In this document: positions 14,833 through 17,953 of the stretch, one piece after another | Layout of the letters: every line of letters starts with the position of its first letter | Position numbering within the stretch: the stretch's first letter is position 1 | Source of the DNA: JBCCTX01 sp964468435 | GTDB taxonomy: Bacteria > Bacteroidota > Bacteroidia > J057 | Length of the DNA: 17,953 nt | Assembly (NCBI GenBank): GCA_964468435.1 | Contig: CAYXVE010000081.1 | Location: forward strand, 1-17,953 | Reading direction: 5' to 3' | The notes under the pieces: model-generated | The model's input: only the letters and a program-made list of their open reading frames with translations | Told to the model about the DNA's origin: nothing | Database searches by the model: none | Translations under genes and position numbers: made by a program

Positions 14833-15909
14833 ATGGGAATTAAGCATTATTATATTTATGCATTATTGGGGGCATTCGCTTGTACTCAACCTACGGGTGA
14901 AACTACTACTGAAAACGTAGAAACTATGAACACCTATCAAACCATTGGCAAAATAGAACGCTTAGATCCAGCAATAGACGAAATCATCCCTCTTGGAGCT
15001 GAAATTGAAATTCTTGCAGAGGGCTTTGACTGGACAGAGGGTCCTCTCTGGGTATCCCAACTTGGAGGGCTGGTTTTCTCAGATATTCCGCCCAATAAGA
15101 TTTTCTTCTGGAAAGAAGGAGCAGGACACCGGGAATACTTACATCCTTCAGGATATACGGGGGAAATTGAACGTACTGGAGAGCCAGGCTCTAATGGATT
15201 GACCATGGATCCGGAAGGTAATCTCGTTCTGTGCCAACATGGAGATCGTAGAATGGCACGGATGAACGCTCCCTGGGATGATCCTAAGCCCGAATTTATT
15301 ACTTTGGCCGATACATTTGAAAACATGCGTTTCAACAGCCCCAATGATGCCGTATACCACAGCAATGGTGATCTGTATTTTACTGATCCTCCTTATGGAC
15401 TCGAGCGAAATGTAGATGACCCTGCCAAAGATATGGATTATCAGGGAGTATTTAAAGTCAGTCCTGATGGTGTTGTTACCCTGCTTACCGATCAGATGAC
15501 CAGACCCAATGGCCTGGCTTTTTCACCAGATGAAAAGACCTTTTACGTGGCCAACTCTGATCCTAATCAGGCTATCTGGATGGCTTATGATGTAGAAGCG
15601 GATGGAACCCTCTCCAATGGAAAGGTATTTTATGATGCTACGGAATGGGTAGGTAAAGAAGGCGAACAGGGGCTGCCTGATGGAATGAAAATCGATACAG
15701 ATGGTAATATATTTGCTACAGGTCCAGGAGGTCTTTGGGTGTTTTCATCTGCAGGAAAACTCCTCGGAAAAATCCGAACCACACAGGCCACCTCCAACTG
15801 CGCATTTGGGGAAGTAAATGGAAGTTACCTCTATATTACAGCTGACATGTACCTTTGTCGTATAAAATTGGCAACAACAGGTCAATTGCCTGGCCCTCAG
15901 AATGCATGA
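14833..15909 (+). CDS. SMP-30/gluconolactonase/LRE family lipoprotein
   Basis: A six-bladed beta-propeller lactonase-like protein of 358 residues, counted from the ATG at 14833. This start gives a lipoprotein signal (hydrophobic 6-16, Cys17 in GAFAC), so it is envelope-anchored; a longer reading from a TTG at 14791 would place 14 extra residues before the signal and is less likely. Family motifs are WTEGPLW (E69), FNSPND (N171), RPNGLAFSPD (N226) and GLPDGMKID (D283), which provide the expected metal and substrate ligands. SMP-30 family enzymes hydrolyse sugar lactones such as gluconolactone. In this context it could open a lactone produced by sugar oxidation, but its distance from the oxidoreductase makes that only a suggestion. 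No clear terminator follows; 15910-16074 shows nothing I can assign. Confidence 0.88.
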   Translation: MGIKHYYIYALLGAFACTQPTGETTTENVETMNTYQTIGKIERLDPAIDEIIPLGAEIEILAEGFDWTEGPLWVSQLGGLVFSDIPPNKIFFWKEGAGHREYLHPSGYTGEIERTGEPGSNGLTMDPEGNLVLCQHGDRRMARMNAPWDDPKPEFITLADTFENMRFNSPNDAVYHSNGDLYFTDPPYGLERNVDDPAKDMDYQGVFKVSPDGVVTLLTDQMTRPNGLAFSPDEKTFYVANSDPNQAIWMAYDVEADGTLSNGKVFYDATEWVGKEGEQGLPDGMKIDTDGNIFATGPGGLWVFSSAGKLLGKIRTTQATSNCAFGEVNGSYLYITADMYLCRIKLATTGQLPGPQNA

Positions 15910-16074
15910 TAACGAAGTTATTTTGAGCTAAGGGTTGTCCGTTCTCTTATACGGAGCATATAACTGTTTGTGTGAAAGCTAAGTACTGAGATACTGCTAA
16001 GAGTAACTTTCCGGGCTACCCTTGGAAAACAAAACATTCTAGTCCGGCAGATGTACTGTTACTCTGCGTCCATC

Positions 16075-16106
16075 TTGACACCCTTGAAGCATATTCGTTA
16101 GCTTTG
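16075..16106 (+). promoter_or_regulatory. Candidate promoter of trmB
   Basis: TTG (16075-16077), a 21-base spacer and TAGCTTTG (16099-16106) fit the Bacteroidota TTG ... TAnnTTTG promoter pattern, with an exact -7 box. The box ends 17 bases before the ATG at 16124, giving a very short leader. It supports trmB being transcribed separately from the gluconolactonase-family gene. Confidence 0.5.
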
Positions 16107-16123
16107 TCTTTCCAACAGAATTT

Positions 16124-16768
16124 ATGGCCCGGAGGAAAACAATAAAAAAACAGGAATATGAATCTTTCCCAAACTGTATGAACGGTACCGAAGAATGGAA
16201 AGGCAGATGGAAAGACTTTTTCGGTAACGATGGGAAACTGGTTCTGGAATTAGGCTGTGGTAAAGCCGAACTAATCTATACATTAGCACAAAAATATCCC
16301 CAAATAAATTATCTGGGGGTTGACCTAAAAATGGATCGCATGTGGCGTCCAGCTAAGGAAGCCCTGAAAAACGGCATCCATAATATGGCTTTTCTTTGTA
16401 TTCACCTGATAGAGATACAACAGCACTTCGAAGAAAATGAAGTAGATGAAATATGGATCACTTTTCCAGATCCTTTTCCCAAAAACAAGCAGGCCAAACA
16501 TCGCATGATCAATCCTCCTTTTCTCAGACAATATCAGTACATATTAAAATCTCAGGGGACTGTACACTTTAAAACCGACAACCTGGATCTGTTTCACTAT
16601 AGCCTGGAATTATTCGTTCGAGAACAAAATATACGCTTTCATGCGCTTAGTTTTGATCTGCATGAGGATAAACGAATGAATGAGGAGTTGAAAATCGAAA
16701 CTACATACGAAAGAGCGTTCCGTCAAATGGGCAAAAAGATCAATTACGTTTCCTTTACCTTTATTTAA
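16124..16768 (+). CDS. trmB: tRNA (guanine46-N7)-methyltransferase
   Basis: A 214-residue SAM-dependent methyltransferase that forms m7G46 in the variable loop of tRNA. Motif I is LELGCGKAE (41-49), with an acidic ribose-binding D67 in GVDLK. The TrmB signature is WITFPDPFPKNKQAKHRM (111-128), where D116 is the expected catalytic aspartate. Next come FLRQYQYILKSQGTVHFKTDN (133-153) with the conserved T151-D152 pair and the TTYER motif (193-197). Length is at the short end for the family, as usual in Bacteroidota. The chosen start matches the family's N-terminus. The AI-2E-family gene follows after 63 bp and may be co-transcribed. Confidence 0.92.
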   Translation: MARRKTIKKQEYESFPNCMNGTEEWKGRWKDFFGNDGKLVLELGCGKAELIYTLAQKYPQINYLGVDLKMDRMWRPAKEALKNGIHNMAFLCIHLIEIQQHFEENEVDEIWITFPDPFPKNKQAKHRMINPPFLRQYQYILKSQGTVHFKTDNLDLFHYSLELFVREQNIRFHALSFDLHEDKRMNEELKIETTYERAFRQMGKKINYVSFTFI

Positions 16769-16831
16769 CATATATCCAGCCCCTTATCAGAAATTCTGTC
16801 TATTTTTACATCATCAATAAGATATTCAAAC

Positions 16832-17872
16832 ATGTCCTATTCCCGAGCTGCAAGTATTCTAATCATCATTATTGCTACCGGATACCTTCTAATCATTACC
16901 AAGAGTTATCTCATCCCGATTGTGCTGGCTGTTATCATTTGGTACCTGATACGGGAATTGAGATTTTTCCTACAACAAAGTCAGTTTATCAAAAATCACT
17001 TTCCTATTTGGTTACAAAATATAATTGTATTTGCGCTGATCTTCTCAGTAATCAGTCTATTATCCAGCCTGCTTACCAATAGTATCTCACAATTTTCTAC
17101 GGTTGTACCGAGCTACCAGAAAAATATTCAAACCCTTAATACATCTATCCAGGAGACACTTGGTTTGGATATTATCAGCCGGCTGGAAGAATATACAGGT
17201 AGCCTGGATGTGTCCAGGATGGCACAACCTATCTTAAATTCCGTAACCGGAATTCTCAGCAACGGATTTTTAATTCTACTGTACTGTATTTTCCTTCTGT
17301 TGGAAGAAGCTACCTTCCCCAATAAGCTAAAGCTGATGTTCAAAGATAAACAAAGCTACAAGCAGTTTTGTGACCTACTCGATACTATTGATCGGTCTTT
17401 TGGGAGCTATTTTTCTATTAAAACACTCATGAGTGTGATCACTGGTGTACTCAGCTATATCGTTTTGAGGATTATCGAGGTTGATTCTCCCATTTTATGG
17501 TCATTCATCATTTTCCTATTCAACTATATCCCCTCTATAGGTTCGCTAATCGCCACTACTTTTCCGGTAGTTATTGCCATGTTGCAGTTCGGAGCGATCC
17601 TGCCAGGTATATGGGTCTTGTTGGGAGTCGGTAGCATACAGATTCTGGTGGGCAACTTTCTCGAACCTAGAATGATGGGTAGCACCCTCAATATCAGCCC
17701 ATTAGTAGTACTGATATCACTATTTTCATGGGGAGCTATATGGGGTATCGTAGGTATGATCCTCAGTGTGCCGATCATGGTGATGCTGATCTTCATCTTC
17801 GCCCAATTTCCCTCCACACATGGCCTGGCTGTGATGCTATCAAAAAATGGGAAACTGACAGTGGCAGATTAG
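16832..17872 (+). CDS. AI-2E/UPF0118 family membrane transporter
   Basis: A 346-residue polytopic inner-membrane protein of the AI-2E (UPF0118) family. About eight membrane helices are visible: one or two within 7-43, then near 62-84, 142-160, 196-216, 222-250, 252-275 and 290-325. An amphipathic periplasmic-type segment lies at 88-135. Conserved family stretches are NYIPSIGSLIATTFPV (231-246), NFLEPRMMG (275-283) and ISPLVVLISLFSWGAIWGI (288-306). Members are described as AI-2 exporters, Na+/H+ antiporters or general small-molecule exporters; the substrate here is unknown. A weak -7-like TATTTTTA sits at 16801-16808. Its stop codon overlaps the stop of a convergent minus-strand gene. Confidence 0.9.
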   Translation: MSYSRAASILIIIIATGYLLIITKSYLIPIVLAVIIWYLIRELRFFLQQSQFIKNHFPIWLQNIIVFALIFSVISLLSSLLTNSISQFSTVVPSYQKNIQTLNTSIQETLGLDIISRLEEYTGSLDVSRMAQPILNSVTGILSNGFLILLYCIFLLLEEATFPNKLKLMFKDKQSYKQFCDLLDTIDRSFGSYFSIKTLMSVITGVLSYIVLRIIEVDSPILWSFIIFLFNYIPSIGSLIATTFPVVIAMLQFGAILPGIWVLLGVGSIQILVGNFLEPRMMGSTLNISPLVVLISLFSWGAIWGIVGMILSVPIMVMLIFIFAQFPSTHGLAVMLSKNGKLTVAD

Positions 17873-17952
17873 AACTGAGAGTCATTGATCAATTTGAAAA
17901 CCTGTAACTTTCCATTATTGATTCCTACAAGAAATAATGTCTCTCCATTTCC
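17869..17952 (-). CDS. Partial gene: C-terminal end of a possible VCBS/FG-GAP repeat protein
   Basis: The last 27 codons of a minus-strand reading frame that enters from the right edge and stops with TAA at 17871-17869. The peptide (GNGETLFLVG, then INNGKLQVFKL) resembles the C-terminal strand pattern of VCBS/FG-GAP (ASPIC/UnbV-type) repeat proteins of Bacteroidota, which often end in a 'FLVG..N..LQVF' pattern. So little is present that the family call is tentative. The stop overlaps the AI-2E-family stop codon by two bases, a tail-to-tail arrangement. Confidence 0.5.
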   Translation of the reverse strand, partial: GNGETLFLVGINNGKLQVFKLINDSQF

Positions 17953-17953
17953 A

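Noticed and set aside
15909..15921. Small inverted repeat ATAAC-GAA-GTTAT followed by TTT after the lactonase-family gene, considered as a terminator
   Set aside because: The stem is only 5 bp and AT-rich with a short T run; too weak to call.

Overview
The window looks like a chromosomal piece of a Bacteroidota bacterium, probably a marine or polysaccharide-degrading member of the Cytophagales. The signs are a C-terminal type IX secretion (T9SS) sorting domain on the largest protein, candidate promoters of the Bacteroidota type (TTG/TTTG ... TAnnTTTG), few Shine-Dalgarno sequences, lipoproteins and Tat-exported proteins, and a trmB gene of the Bacteroidota kind. No RNA genes, insertion sequences, CRISPR arrays or phage genes were seen.

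Left block (188-13715, all minus strand). In transcription order it holds: a secreted protein with two DUF1080 (3-keto-disaccharide hydrolase) domains; a Tat-exported Gfo/Idh/MocA oxidoreductase; a four-gene cassette with spacings of 45, 38 and 15 bp; and, after a 520-bp gap, a 1582-residue T9SS-exported glycan-active protein ending at a strong terminator. The cassette encodes a DUF1587/1595/1592/1588/1585 protein with two CxxCH haem sites, a Tat-exported DUF1552 protein, a DUF2231 membrane domain fused to a planctomycete-type cytochrome c and leucine-rich repeats, and a small lipoprotein. A good terminator lies between the DUF1080 and Gfo/Idh genes, so the block is probably several transcription units. 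The DUF1080 + Gfo/Idh/MocA pair fits oxidative (3-keto) glycoside cleavage outside the cytoplasm. The cassette looks like an envelope redox system of the kind best known from Planctomycetes. A functional link between them is inferred from position only.

Right block (13892-17872, plus strand). An SDR-family protein that lacks the usual catalytic tyrosine diverges from the left block across a 176-bp region containing a 17-bp palindrome. It is followed by an SMP-30/gluconolactonase-family lipoprotein, tRNA (guanine46-N7)-methyltransferase TrmB and an AI-2E/UPF0118-family membrane protein. The last two look like general housekeeping or envelope genes. At the right edge a minus-strand gene, cut by the window, ends convergently; its stop codon overlaps that of the AI-2E-family gene.

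The most interesting parts are the combination of 3-keto-glycoside genes with a cytochrome/DUF1552 cassette, the DUF2231-cytochrome-LRR fusion, the many-module secreted enzyme, and the 520-bp region upstream of that enzyme, which has a promoter-like pair and several dyads that could form a structured leader RNA.
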